A stretch of 64,000 nt of DNA. It comes from Paenibacillus thiaminolyticus (GTDB lineage: Bacteria; Bacillota; Bacilli; Paenibacillales; Paenibacillaceae). Position 1 is the stretch's first letter; each line of letters starts with the position of its first letter. This document shows, piece after piece, positions 40,979 through 49,506 of this stretch. The stretch spans positions 4,233,001 to 4,297,000 of the forward strand of contig NZ_CP041405.1 in assembly GCF_007066085.1 (NCBI RefSeq). Reading direction: 5' to 3'. Below the pieces are notes generated by a model. The model was not told the DNA's origin, did no database searches, and saw only the letters and a list, made by a program, of their open reading frames with translations. Position numbers and translations under genes: made by a program.

Positions 40979-41653
40979 ATGGATTTCTTCACAGCAGACT
41001 TCTGGTCTGCGCTTCTGGCGATCGTCATTATCGATCTGGTGCTGGCGGGTGACAATGCGATTGTCATTGGGCTGTCGGCAAGGAATTTGCCGAAGGATCA
41101 GCAGAAAAAGGTTATTTTTTGGGGGACGTTCGGAGCGATTGCCATTCGTTCGCTGCTTACGCTTGCCGTAGTATGGTTGTTGAAAATTCCGGGTTTGCTG
41201 CTGCTCGGCGGGGCGATGCTCATCTGGATAGCGTATAAGCTGCTCGTTGAGGAGAAGAAGCATGATGTGGCTTCGGCAGCCAGCATATGGGCGGCCGTTA
41301 AGACGATCATTGTCGCAGACACCGTCATGGGTCTCGATAATGTGCTCGCCGTAGCCGGCGCGGCTCATGGCGATTTCATTCTTGTCGTGATGGGACTGCT
41401 GATTAGCGTGCCGATTGTCGTGTGGGGGAGCACGTTGATTTTGAAATGGGTGGAGCGATTCCCCATTATTATCTATATTGGATCCGGGGTGCTTGCTTGG
41501 ACGGCGGCTAAAATGATCACCGATGAGCCGTTAGTGAAGGGCTTTTTCACGGGAAATCCGGTGCTGAAGTGGGGACTCGTCATTGCCATCATTGCCGGCG
41601 TGCTAGTCATGGGCAGAATGAAGAAGCAGAAGCAAGTGAATCCAGCCGCTTAA
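40979..41653 (+). CDS. TerC-family manganese exporter (YkoY/MeeY-like)
   Basis: A 224-residue membrane protein with about seven helices. TerC hallmarks are the acidic motif IIDLVLAGDNAIVIG in helix 1 and the matching VADTVMGLDNVLAVAG in the middle, which hold metal-binding Asp/Asn residues. The start at 40979 follows GGAGAGGG. Its leader carries the Mn2+-responsive riboswitch. In Bacillus, homologues protect against manganese or load manganese into secreted enzymes, and the same role is inferred here. Confidence 0.92.
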   Translation: MDFFTADFWSALLAIVIIDLVLAGDNAIVIGLSARNLPKDQQKKVIFWGTFGAIAIRSLLTLAVVWLLKIPGLLLLGGAMLIWIAYKLLVEEKKHDVASAASIWAAVKTIIVADTVMGLDNVLAVAGAAHGDFILVVMGLLISVPIVVWGSTLILKWVERFPIIIYIGSGVLAWTAAKMITDEPLVKGFFTGNPVLKWGLVIAIIAGVLVMGRMKKQKQVNPAA

Positions 41654-41720
41654 TAATAACAAGGCCGCTTCCTTCACCCAGGTATGCCAGAATAGAGAGA
41701 ATCAGTACATTTCTTAGCGG

Positions 41721-41742
41721 AGCACCTCAGGGTGCTTTTTTA
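41721..41742 (+). terminator. TerC-type gene terminator
   Basis: AGCACC-TCAG-GGTGCT hairpin with six T. Confidence 0.85.
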
Positions 41743-41888
41743 TTATACGCAGTCCTCTCTGCCTAGGTGAACATTGCTCATTGATGTACTATAATAGATA
41801 TGAAAATAATGGAACCTGATTTCACTGAATGGAACAAACTGAAGAGTTGATTGAAGTGACTTTAATTTGCCGAGGGAGAGTGAATGGA

Positions 41889-42644
41889 ATGGACGGTAAA
41901 GAGCGATTTTCAAGCCGAGTTGGCGCCTATGTGAAATATCGGCCCAGTTATCCGGCGGAAGCGATTTCGTATTTATATGATACGGTTGGTTTCCGTCCGG
42001 AAGACGAGATTGCCGATATTGGGGCGGGAACGGGGATCTTTTCGAAGCTGCTGCTCGCACGCGGGAGCCGTGTCATTGCCGTTGAGCCGAACCAAGCGAT
42101 GCGGGAAGCGGCCGTAGAAGAGCTTGGCCATCATGCTCATTATCGCGCGGTATCCGGCGCTGCGGAAGCGACGGGGCTGCCAGATAGCTCCGTCAATCAT
42201 ATCGTCTGTGCGCAATCGTTCCATTGGTTCGATCGCGGCGCCGCGCGGCTGGAATTTCGCCGCATCTTGAAGCCGGGCGGCAAGGCTGTGCTGATCTGGA
42301 ACTCGCGCTTGCTGGAGGGGACCCCGTTTCTGGAGGAATACGAGCAGTTGCTGCTTGCGTATGGTACGGACTATGAGAAGGTAAGGCATAAAAATATTTA
42401 CGAGGAAGCCCTTGCCGCCTTCTTCCAGCCTGGGGAAATCCGGGCGGCCCGCTTCTCGATACGGCAGCTGCTCAATCTAGAAGAGCTGGGCGGACGGCTG
42501 CAGTCCTCTTCCTATGCGCCACAGGCAGGCCAGCCGAATTATGTACCGATGATGGCTGAATTGGAAAATATATTTGAGCGGAACCAACAGAACGGGGTCG
42601 TGTCCTTTGATTACGAGACCGAAGTATTTTGGGGAGAAGTGTAA
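41889..42644 (+). CDS. Class I SAM-dependent methyltransferase
   Basis: A 251-residue methyltransferase. It opens MDGKERFSSRVGAYVKYRPS, typical of the Methyltransf_11 group. SAM-binding motif I is IADIGAGTGIFSKLLL, with VIAVEPNQAMREAA for motif II and IVCAQSFHWFD then LKPGGKAVLIW for later motifs. The substrate cannot be told. The ATG at 41889 has GGGAGAG eight bases upstream; the frame runs on to 41829 without a better site. It is a single gene between two unrelated units. Confidence 0.87.
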   Translation: MDGKERFSSRVGAYVKYRPSYPAEAISYLYDTVGFRPEDEIADIGAGTGIFSKLLLARGSRVIAVEPNQAMREAAVEELGHHAHYRAVSGAAEATGLPDSSVNHIVCAQSFHWFDRGAARLEFRRILKPGGKAVLIWNSRLLEGTPFLEEYEQLLLAYGTDYEKVRHKNIYEEALAAFFQPGEIRAARFSIRQLLNLEELGGRLQSSSYAPQAGQPNYVPMMAELENIFERNQQNGVVSFDYETEVFWGEV

Positions 42645-42745
42645 GGCAAAGTGCAGGCATAAGAGCAAGCCGCATCGCATATCTTTTGCTAATGACAGAG
42701 AGGGGAAAGCCCCTCTCTTTTTTACGGCCTGGTTCATGCTGTATA

Positions 42746-42773
42746 TTGACACATCCGAAAGATGTGATAAAAT
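42746..42773 (+). promoter_or_regulatory. YeeE-TusA promoter with palindrome in the spacer
   Basis: -35 TTGACA (42746-42751), 16-bp spacer, -10 TAAAAT (42768-42773). The spacer is almost filled by the palindrome CACATC-CGAAA-GATGTG (42750-42766), an arrangement expected for a repressor operator. Known sulfur-transfer operons are controlled by CsoR/CstR-type persulfide sensors, but the identity of the regulator here is unknown. Confidence 0.6.
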
Positions 42774-42838
42774 CAGTATCACTTATAAATCACATTGATT
42801 TGCTTGGTTTAAGTCTGGGAGGAGGCGTCATTGGACTG

Positions 42839-43906
42839 ATGTTGATTACGGGGTTGCTATGCGGGGCGCTGCTTGGGTTCGTCATGCAGCGTGGACGATT
42901 TTGTCTGACCGGCGGTTTCCGGGATATGTACCTGACGAAGGACAACCGGATGTTCTACGCGCTGCTCATTGCCATCACGGTGCAGAGCATTGGGGTATTT
43001 GCGCTTATTCAACTGGGCTTGGTCGAGTTTTCAGCCGGTTCGTTCCATTGGCTGGCGACGGTGGTCGGCTCGTTTTTGTTCGGCATCGGGATTATATTGG
43101 CCGGGGGCTGTGCCACCGGGACGTGGTATCGGGCCGGAGAGGGCCTGATAGGAAGCTGGATCGCCCTGTTCGGGTATATGGCGATGAGTGCCATTATGAA
43201 GTCGGGCGCGCTGCTGCCTATCAACGATAGCCTCAAAGCATACAATGCGCCGACGAACTCCATTCCGGACACATTGGGTCTGTCGGTGTGGCCTTTCATC
43301 CTCATCCTGGCGCTGCTTACGCTATGGCTGGTCATCAGACAGCTGCGCAAGCCTGCCGCGGCCATTCCGTCCCTGCCAGCGAAGCGTACAGGGCTTAACC
43401 ATATGTTGTTCGAGAAGCGATGGCATCCCTTCGTTACGGCGGTGCTCGTCGGCCTGATTGCGATTCTGGCCTGGCCGCTTAGCGAAGCGACGGGAAGAAT
43501 GTCCGGGCTCGGCATTACGACGCCATCTGCGAACGTGCTCCAGTACTTGGTGACGGGAGACAGCGAGAAATATGTGAACTGGGGCGTATTCCTGGTGCTT
43601 GGCATATTGGCAGGCTCCTTCCTCGCCGCGAAGGGGAGCCGCGAATTCCGCTTCCGGGCGCCTGACGCCAAGACGGCGTTATCCAGCTTCGGCGGCGGCC
43701 TGCTGATGGGGTTCGGAGCAAGCTGGGCCGGAGGATGCTCGATCGGCAACGGTCTGGTCATGACCGCCATGATGACTTGGCAAGGCTGGATTTCGCTTCT
43801 CTTTATCCTATTAGGAACGTGGACCGGATCTTACTTCGTCTATGTTCGCCCGCGTGCGAAGGCACGCAAAAATCAAGCTGTATCTTATCAGACAACAACG
43901 GCGTAA
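42839..43906 (+). CDS. YeeE/YedE-family sulfur (thiosulfate-type) transporter
   Basis: About 355 residues and about nine to ten membrane helices. The family motifs appear twice: GFVMQRGRFCLTGGFRDMYL and FGIGIILAGGCATGTWYRAG in the first half, GFGASWAGGCSIGNGLVMTA in the second. The conserved Cys residues in GRFC, GGCA and GGCS line the thiosulfate path in TsuA. It is followed at 27 bp by a TusA-like protein, the usual partner. The start is uncertain: the ATG at 42839 is 14 bp from a GGAGGAGG site, so a non-ATG start slightly upstream is possible. Confidence 0.88.
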   Translation: MLITGLLCGALLGFVMQRGRFCLTGGFRDMYLTKDNRMFYALLIAITVQSIGVFALIQLGLVEFSAGSFHWLATVVGSFLFGIGIILAGGCATGTWYRAGEGLIGSWIALFGYMAMSAIMKSGALLPINDSLKAYNAPTNSIPDTLGLSVWPFILILALLTLWLVIRQLRKPAAAIPSLPAKRTGLNHMLFEKRWHPFVTAVLVGLIAILAWPLSEATGRMSGLGITTPSANVLQYLVTGDSEKYVNWGVFLVLGILAGSFLAAKGSREFRFRAPDAKTALSSFGGGLLMGFGASWAGGCSIGNGLVMTAMMTWQGWISLLFILLGTWTGSYFVYVRPRAKARKNQAVSYQTTTA

Positions 43907-43933
43907 GCCGATAGCGCAAGGAGGAATAATGAT

Positions 43934-44158
43934 ATGGGAAAAAAACTGTCTGTACTTGGCATGGTATGCCCGTTTCCTTTGATTGAGGCCAAAGAAGCGA
44001 TCGAGACGATAGACAGCGGCGATGAGCTGGTTATCGAATTCGATTGTACCCAGGCAACTGAGAGCATTCCGCGCTGGGCTTCCGAGGCGGGCCACCGCGT
44101 CACCCAGTTCGAGCAAATCGATGATGCATCTTGGACGATTACCGTACAGAAGAAATAA
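43934..44158 (+). CDS. TusA-like sulfurtransferase
   Basis: A 74-residue SirA/TusA fold protein. The active Cys is in LGMVCPFPLIEAKEAIE (CPxP motif), followed by GDELVIEFDC with a second Cys, and the helix IPRWASEAGHRV. It takes a persulfide sulfur from the YeeE-type importer encoded just upstream. Ribosome binding site AAGGAGG. It ends the operon. Confidence 0.92.
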   Translation: MGKKLSVLGMVCPFPLIEAKEAIETIDSGDELVIEFDCTQATESIPRWASEAGHRVTQFEQIDDASWTITVQKK

Positions 44159-44383
44159 AGTGCATATCATTTTGATGAAGGAAATGCTCCAGCGGCATTT
44201 CCTTTTTTGTCGCGTTCCGGGCGGCGGCATGGCTTCTAGGACGATGGGCAAAATGAAAGAAGTCGAGCGCAGCGTACGCAGAGAGTGCACATGAAGTGCA
44301 ACATGTTCTCCGAAAAATCTATGTCGATTATCATTTGTCCATATTATACTTATGTTAGAAAAGTTGAAGGAGATGAACATACG

Positions 44384-45358
44384 ATGTCAGCTATACGTAT
44401 CGGTATTGTAGGTTACGGCAACCTTGGAAGAGGAGTCGAGAAGTCGATTCAGCAGAATCCGGACATGGAGCTTGTCGCTGTGTTTACCCGCAGAGATCCG
44501 GGCTCGGTGCAAGCGAGCGTTCCGGTTGTATCGTTGCAAGAAGTGGAATCCTATACAGATAAAGTCGATGTCATGATTTTGTGCGGCGGCTCGGCTACGG
44601 ATCTGCCGGAGCAGGGTCCTGAATTGGCACGCCTGTTCCATACAGTGGACAGCTTCGACACGCATGCTCGCATTCCGGAGTACTTCGAAGCGGTTAATGG
44701 TGTGGCACAAGCGTCGGGACATGTGTCCGTCATATCCACGGGATGGGATCCGGGCTTGTTCTCCCTGAACCGCCTGCTGTTCGAAGCGGCCCTGCCGCAA
44801 GGCGCGGAATATACCTTCTGGGGACGCGGCGTCAGCCAAGGCCACTCGGATGCGATTCGCCGCGTGGAAGGCGTCAAAAACGGCGTGCAGTACACCATTC
44901 CTTCCGAGGAAGCGGTAGCTGCTGTCCGCAGCGGGGAACAGCCGCAGCTATCGACTCGCGATAAGCATCTGCGTGAGTGCTTCATCGTGGCTGAGGAGGG
45001 TGCGGACAAGGCCCGCATCGAAGCGGAAATCAAAAACATGCCGAACTACTTCTCTGACTATGAAACGATTGTGAACTTCATCAGTGAAGAGGAATTGAAG
45101 GCCAATCACTCGGCAATGCCTCACGGCGGCTATGTGCTGCGCAGCGGCGTGACCGGCGAAGGCACGACGCAAGTGATGGAATTCAGCTTGAAGCTGGGCA
45201 GCAATCCGGAGTTCACGGCGAGTGTGCTCGTCGCCTACGCACGGGCGGCACACAAGCTGGCGGTACGCGGAGAAGCCGGCGCACGCACCGTATTCGACAT
45301 TCCATTCGGCCTCCTGTCGCCGAAATCGCCTGAACAGCTCCGCAAGGAAATGCTGTAA
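44384..45358 (+). CDS. ddh: meso-Diaminopimelate D-dehydrogenase
   Basis: A 324-residue NADP-dependent enzyme that makes meso-DAP directly from tetrahydrodipicolinate for lysine and peptidoglycan. N-terminal Rossmann motif IGIVGYGNLGRGVEKSI, then CGGSATDLPEQGPELARLFH, VDSFDTHARIPEYFEAVN, STGWDPGLFSLNRLLFEAAL, and WGRGVSQGHSDAIRRVEGVK, all characteristic. The ATG at 44384 is behind AAGGAG; the open frame continues to 44285 without one. It is monocistronic with a strong terminator. Confidence 0.95.
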   Translation: MSAIRIGIVGYGNLGRGVEKSIQQNPDMELVAVFTRRDPGSVQASVPVVSLQEVESYTDKVDVMILCGGSATDLPEQGPELARLFHTVDSFDTHARIPEYFEAVNGVAQASGHVSVISTGWDPGLFSLNRLLFEAALPQGAEYTFWGRGVSQGHSDAIRRVEGVKNGVQYTIPSEEAVAAVRSGEQPQLSTRDKHLRECFIVAEEGADKARIEAEIKNMPNYFSDYETIVNFISEEELKANHSAMPHGGYVLRSGVTGEGTTQVMEFSLKLGSNPEFTASVLVAYARAAHKLAVRGEAGARTVFDIPFGLLSPKSPEQLRKEML

Positions 45359-45386
45359 GATCGACCGACATTTTCGATAGACATCA

Positions 45387-45415
45387 ACGCAAGCCCTCGC
45401 TGGCTTGCGTTTTTT
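45387..45415 (+). terminator. ddh terminator
   Basis: ACGCAAGCC-CTCGCT-GGCTTGCGT with six T. Confidence 0.9.
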
Positions 45416-45419
45416 GTCG

Positions 45420-45930
45420 TATTCCCATGATGTCCCCTTTCAAGCCCTTATGTTCAATATCCCATCGGTTCAGGGCGTTAGTCCGCCTCATGTCCCTTAC
45501 TCCTCTATGCTATGGAAGTAAGACGCTCTGCTCCATATCCCCTTGTACCTTGTGCAATTGATGAACCGCCTTGCTGCATATCGCCGTGATCCCTTGTGCA
45601 GCTGTTGCAGGCCGTTGCAGTCCGCTTCGGGCCCTGCTGGAGGCCAATGCGGGCCCTGCAGAGGCCGCTTCGGGCTGCTTCGGCTCGTCTTCTCTGAGCG
45701 GATGGGATAACGGCCAAAAGGAGCTGGATACCTTATTGAACGGGGCGCGGAAAAGGACTCTGCTTGCCTTACGGAGCGGGATAACAGGAGCTTACCTGAC
45801 AGAATGGGATAGCGATAAAAGAGGCTAGTCTGCCTGACAGATGGGAGTAGCGATAAAAGAGGCTTGTCTGCCTGACAGAATGGGATAGCGTTCATAAGGC
45901 GGCAAAAAGAAAGACGCCCTTCTCCTGCCA
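45420..45930. repeat. Intergenic repeat block related to 11.6-12.1 kb
   Basis: Between ddh and msrA there is no credible gene. The block holds TATCCCATCGGTTCAG (minus-type copy) near 45461, a TGCAG/GCAGGCC-rich stretch (45590-45680) and CTGAGCGGATGGGATAACGG near 45695. It then has a tandem array of three 38-bp units at 45795-45908 built on CCTGACAGA, TGGGATAGCG and ATAAAAGAGGCT. The CTGA..GGGATA..ATAAGAGG theme is shared with 11935-12130. Confidence 0.7.
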
Positions 45931-45969
45931 GAAAAAAATAGCGGAAAAAGGCGCCTCGCACGATGCCGA

Positions 45970-46548
45970 TTACTGATCCCAATGCTTCTTCAGAAAGTTG
46001 TCACGGCCGGATTGGGCCCGGTCAGCCGCGTAATGCTCAGGCTCTTTGCGGTAATAGTCCTGATGGAAGTCCTCAGCCGGATAGAACGAGCCGGCATCGA
46101 GAATGGGCGTGACGATAGGCCGGTCGAACCGCCCGCTCGCCGCCAGCTCCGCGCGGGAAGCTTCAGCCAGACGGCGCTGCTCTTCGTTATGAACGAAGAT
46201 GGCGGTCGTATAGGATTCGCCGCGGTCCTGGAACTGTCCGCCCTCATCGGTCGGGTCGATCTGCGCCCAATACAGCTCGAGCAATTGGCTGTACGGGATA
46301 ATAGCCGGATCGAATGTGATCTGGACGGCCTCGAGATGTCCGGTCGTCTGGGACTTGACCTGCTCGTAGGTCGGATGCGGAACATGGCCGCCGGTATAGC
46401 CGGACAGGACGGCATGCACGCCATCCCATTGATCGAAGGGCTTCACCATGCACCAGAAGCAGCCGCCGGCGAAGGTGGCCAACTGGGTCCCGTCCTGCCG
46501 CGGCGTATCGTGTTGGGAAGCAGAGGCATCTGCAGCGTATGTTGACAT
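45970..46548 (-). CDS. msrA: Peptide methionine sulfoxide reductase MsrA
   Basis: A 192-residue enzyme that reduces Met-S-sulfoxide. The catalytic motif [17 protein letters not shown] has the active Cys followed by Phe-Trp-Cys. [46 protein letters not shown] and [12 protein letters not shown] complete the family signature. No C-terminal resolving Cys is visible and no msrB domain is fused. It ends near the repeat block; upstream at 46.6 kb is cydB on the same strand. Confidence 0.95.
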   Translation of the reverse strand: MSTYAADASASQHDTPRQDGTQLATFAGGCFWCMVKPFDQWDGVHAVLSGYTGGHVPHPTYEQVKSQTTGHLEAVQITFDPAIIPYSQLLELYWAQIDPTDEGGQFQDRGESYTTAIFVHNEEQRRLAEASRAELAASGRFDRPIVTPILDAGSFYPAEDFHQDYYRKEPEHYAADRAQSGRDNFLKKHWDQ

Positions 46549-46695
46549 GTCGTTTCCCCTTTTTTACAGAATGGTAGATGGTTGAGATGAGCGCTTGACG
46601 GCGCAAGCGCCGCCCCCATCCCGCGTCTTCTGTTCACAGTGTAACCTGAAGCGGACCGGCTGCCAAGAGGGGACGAGGGAGCGGCAGACTCTCCG

Positions 46696-47712
46696 TCAAT
46701 ACTCCAGATGCTCCTTGTCGTCGATCCGCTTGCGGAATACATAATAGCTCCAGATCTGATACCCCAATACGAATGGAAGAATCGTCAGGGAGACATAGGT
46801 CATCACTTTCAGCGAATAGGCGCCGGAAGCTGCATTGAATATCGTCAGATGAAAATCGGGGCTGATCGAGCTGACCATCACCCGCGGGAACAAGCCAATG
46901 AACACGCTGGTCATGGACAAAATGATGACCGCCCCCGTCATGACGAACGCCCAGCCGTCCCGCTGCCGCTTGATGAACCGGCCTGCCATGACGAGCGCCG
47001 CCCCGGCCAGAAGCGGCAGGGCGATCCATTGAGGTCCATGCACGGTATAAATGTCGGTGCTGAAGCAGGTCATGACGGCGAACAAGAGCAAGAAGGCCGC
47101 GATGGCAGGCCCCAGGTCGCGCGCCGTCTTCCGGGCCCGGTCCCGCAGCTCGCCGGTAGTCCGCAGCGTAATGAAGACGAGGCCGTGCAGAATGCACAGC
47201 AGGACGGTGGCCGCCCCGCCGGTGAGCGCATAGCCGTTCAGCAGGTCGAAGAAGCTGCCAAGCATTTCCTTGCCGCTGTCGATCGGAACGCCGCGAATCA
47301 GGTTGGCGAATACGACGCCGAGTAAGAAGGGCGGGAGCAGGCTGCCGATGAAAATCGCGGCGTCCCATGCTTTTTTCCATGCGCCATGGTCCATCTTGCC
47401 CCGGAATTCAAAGGCGACGCCGCGGGCGATCAGTGCGAGCAGCAGCACGACGAACGGGATGTAGAAGCCGCTGAATAACGTGGCGTACCATTCCGGGAAA
47501 GCGGCGAACATGGCGCCTCCGGCCGTAATCAGCCATACTTCATTCGCATCCCAGTACGGGCCGATCGTGTTGATAAGGATGCGGCGCTCCTGGTCAGTCC
47601 GGCCGAGGAACCGGGCCGTGATGCCGACGCCGAAGTCGAAGCCTTCCAGGAAGAAAAAACCGACAAACAGCACGGCCACGAGAATAAACCAAAATTCATT
47701 TAGCGATAGCAT
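46696..47712 (-). CDS. cydB: Cytochrome bd ubiquinol oxidase subunit II
   Basis: A 338-residue membrane subunit with about eight helices: FFFLEGFDFGVGITARFLGR, TIGPYWDANEVWLITAGGAM, FRGKMDHGAWKKAWDAAIFI and GVVFANLIRGVPID are family landmarks. The start at 47712 follows AAGGAGG by 6 bp and lies inside the end of cydA (17-bp overlap), so translation is coupled. With CydA it forms the high-affinity bd oxidase. The cydCD assembly genes are not next to it. Confidence 0.94.
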   Translation of the reverse strand: MLSLNEFWFILVAVLFVGFFFLEGFDFGVGITARFLGRTDQERRILINTIGPYWDANEVWLITAGGAMFAAFPEWYATLFSGFYIPFVVLLLALIARGVAFEFRGKMDHGAWKKAWDAAIFIGSLLPPFLLGVVFANLIRGVPIDSGKEMLGSFFDLLNGYALTGGAATVLLCILHGLVFITLRTTGELRDRARKTARDLGPAIAAFLLLFAVMTCFSTDIYTVHGPQWIALPLLAGAALVMAGRFIKRQRDGWAFVMTGAVIILSMTSVFIGLFPRVMVSSISPDFHLTIFNAASGAYSLKVMTYVSLTILPFVLGYQIWSYYVFRKRIDDKEHLEY

Positions 47713-49099
47713 GTGCATCCTCCTTGCCGAACGGATCGTAGGTGCGGGACAGTTCGTCCGGCTTCTGATCCCCGTCCTTGCGAATAACCTTCACGAACAG
47801 ACACGCGTCGATAATTGCCAGAACCGCATACATGGTGGTAAAGGCAATCAGCGAAAAGAGAAGCTCGCCCGCGGTCACGGTAGGCGAGATCGCGTCTTCG
47901 GTGCGCATGACGCCGAAGACGACCCACGGCTGGCGTCCCATCTCCGCCATGAGCCATCCGGTTGAATTGGCCAGGAATGGGAAGGCGATCGCGCCGACCA
48001 TCAGCTTCAAGAACCAGGGCCGCTGCTCCAGCTTACGTCTACGGGCCAGCACCCAGCCGTAGATGGCGATCAGACACATCAAGCCGCCGGCGAAGACCAT
48101 CGTGCGGAAGCTCCAGAAGGTCATTTTGACCGAAGGAATGTAATTCCCGGGCCCGTATTTTTCCTCGTATTGCGCTTGGATCTGGTTCATCCCTTCCACG
48201 CTGCCGCTCAGCTTGTTGTGCGCTAGAATGCTCAGCATGTAAGGGACTTGCAGTCTGAATGATGTTGCTTGCTCCTCCGTATCGATGCGGGCGAACAGCG
48301 TGAACGGCGCCGGATCCTCGCTGGTGTCCCATAAGGCTTCGGCGGCGGCCATCTTCATCGGCTGCGACTTGATTAGATGCTGGGCTTGCTCATGGCCGAT
48401 GAAGGCAACGATCAGGGCGGAGATCAGGGCCACCGTAATCGAGACGCGGAACGATAGCCGGAACATCTCGGGATTGTGCCGCTTCAGCAGCTTCCATGCG
48501 CTGACGCCAGCCATGAAGAACGCGCCGGTAGCGAGGGCGGCGAATAACGTATGCGGAAATTGCAGCCATAGCTGCGGATTGCGGATGATCGCCCAGAAAT
48601 CGCTCATCTCCGCTCTTCCGTTCTGGAATACGTAACCGACCGGGGCGTGCATGAAGGAGTTGGCCGTCAATATCCAGAAGGCCGACAGCATCGTGCCGAT
48701 CGAGACGAGCCAGATGCATGCCAGATGGACGCGCTTCGACAAGCGATCCCAGCCGAACACCCATAAGCCGATGAACGTAGACTCCATAAAAAAGGCGAGC
48801 AAGCCCTCGATCGCCAGCGAAGGGCCGAACACGTCGCCGACGAAGCGGGAATAATTCGACCAGTTCATCCCGAACTGGAACTCTTGCAAGATGCCGGTGA
48901 CGACACCGACCGCAAAATTGATAAGAAATAATTTGCTCCAAAACTGGGCGGATCGCTTATAAATGTCCTTGCCTGTCCTGACGTAGAACGTCTCCAATAC
49001 GGCGATTAAGAATGCCAGGCCAATCGTCATCGGGACGAAAATGTAGTGGAATAGCGTCGTCGATGCAAATTGGATCCGTGCGAGAATGACCTGATCCAT
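47696..49099 (-). CDS. cydA: Cytochrome bd ubiquinol oxidase subunit I
   Basis: The 467-residue haem-bearing subunit of cytochrome bd. The haem b595/d ligand His is in RIQFASTTLFHYIFVPMTIG. The GRQPW motif (EMGRQPWVVFGVMRTEDAIS) and the Q-loop region with EEKYGPGNYIPS are present. The Q-loop is short, the type found in Firmicutes. The ATG at 49099 follows AAAGGAGG; the frame to 49174 has no such site. It is controlled by a Rex-like box 60 bp upstream. Confidence 0.95.
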   Translation of the reverse strand: MDQVILARIQFASTTLFHYIFVPMTIGLAFLIAVLETFYVRTGKDIYKRSAQFWSKLFLINFAVGVVTGILQEFQFGMNWSNYSRFVGDVFGPSLAIEGLLAFFMESTFIGLWVFGWDRLSKRVHLACIWLVSIGTMLSAFWILTANSFMHAPVGYVFQNGRAEMSDFWAIIRNPQLWLQFPHTLFAALATGAFFMAGVSAWKLLKRHNPEMFRLSFRVSITVALISALIVAFIGHEQAQHLIKSQPMKMAAAEALWDTSEDPAPFTLFARIDTEEQATSFRLQVPYMLSILAHNKLSGSVEGMNQIQAQYEEKYGPGNYIPSVKMTFWSFRTMVFAGGLMCLIAIYGWVLARRRKLEQRPWFLKLMVGAIAFPFLANSTGWLMAEMGRQPWVVFGVMRTEDAISPTVTAGELLFSLIAFTTMYAVLAIIDACLFVKVIRKDGDQKPDELSRTYDPFGKEDAHAIAK

Positions 49100-49158
49100 A
49101 ACGGCCTCCTTTAGCTGAATATGTTCTGGTTGATAGATGGCCTGCGAGCGCCTGCGTT

Positions 49159-49176
49159 TTGTGAATGAGTTCACGT
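49159..49176. promoter_or_regulatory. Rex-like box of cydAB
   Basis: TTGTGAATGAGTTCACGT matches the Rex consensus TTGTGAA-N4-TTCACAA in 12 of 14 fixed bases, 60 bp upstream of cydA. It also satisfies the Fnr half-sites TGTGA-N6-TCAC. In Bacillus, Rex represses cyd until NADH rises under low oxygen. Confidence 0.65.
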
Positions 49177-49462
49177 AAAAGACGGCACTCGTTGCGCTGC
49201 CTGTACGCGGCGTAGCGCGCGTTCAGGAAACGGTGCCTATCATTTGCGGCGCGTGGCCTGGACGTTAGCTGTACGACCACACCGAAGGCAGGCGCCAGCC
49301 AGCGATTGCTTATGCCTGATCATAGTCCAGACGGTGCCGTGTGTCGCCATCCACTTTTACAGAGCGGAGTCATCCATGTTCAACACACTGCCACATAGTT
49401 GACAACGTTTCGATGAAATCGGCCTGCACCGGAGAAATAGACAAGATGCTATACTTATGATG

Positions 49463-49478
49463 TGTGATAAAAATCACA
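49463..49478. promoter_or_regulatory. Perfect Fnr/Crp-type palindrome before the mocR-type gene
   Basis: TGTGATAAAAATCACA is a complete TGTGA-N6-TCACA site. It lies 28 bp before the MocR start codon and just downstream of a TATACT -10 (49451-49456). In the divergent direction it is 364 bp from cydA. The position suits repression of the mocR gene or a role in the divergent region. 49177-49462 holds nothing else I recognise. Confidence 0.55.
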
Positions 49479-49506
49479 TACAAAGCACAACAAGAGGTGG
49501 ATCGCG

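Noticed and set aside
45795..45908. Possible CRISPR array from three 38-bp units
   Set aside because: The units are head to tail with no spacers between them.
45497..45982. 161-codon minus-strand frame across the repeat block
   Set aside because: Its protein is made of repeat translations (SVRQ... blocks) and runs through the tandem array; a repeat artefact.
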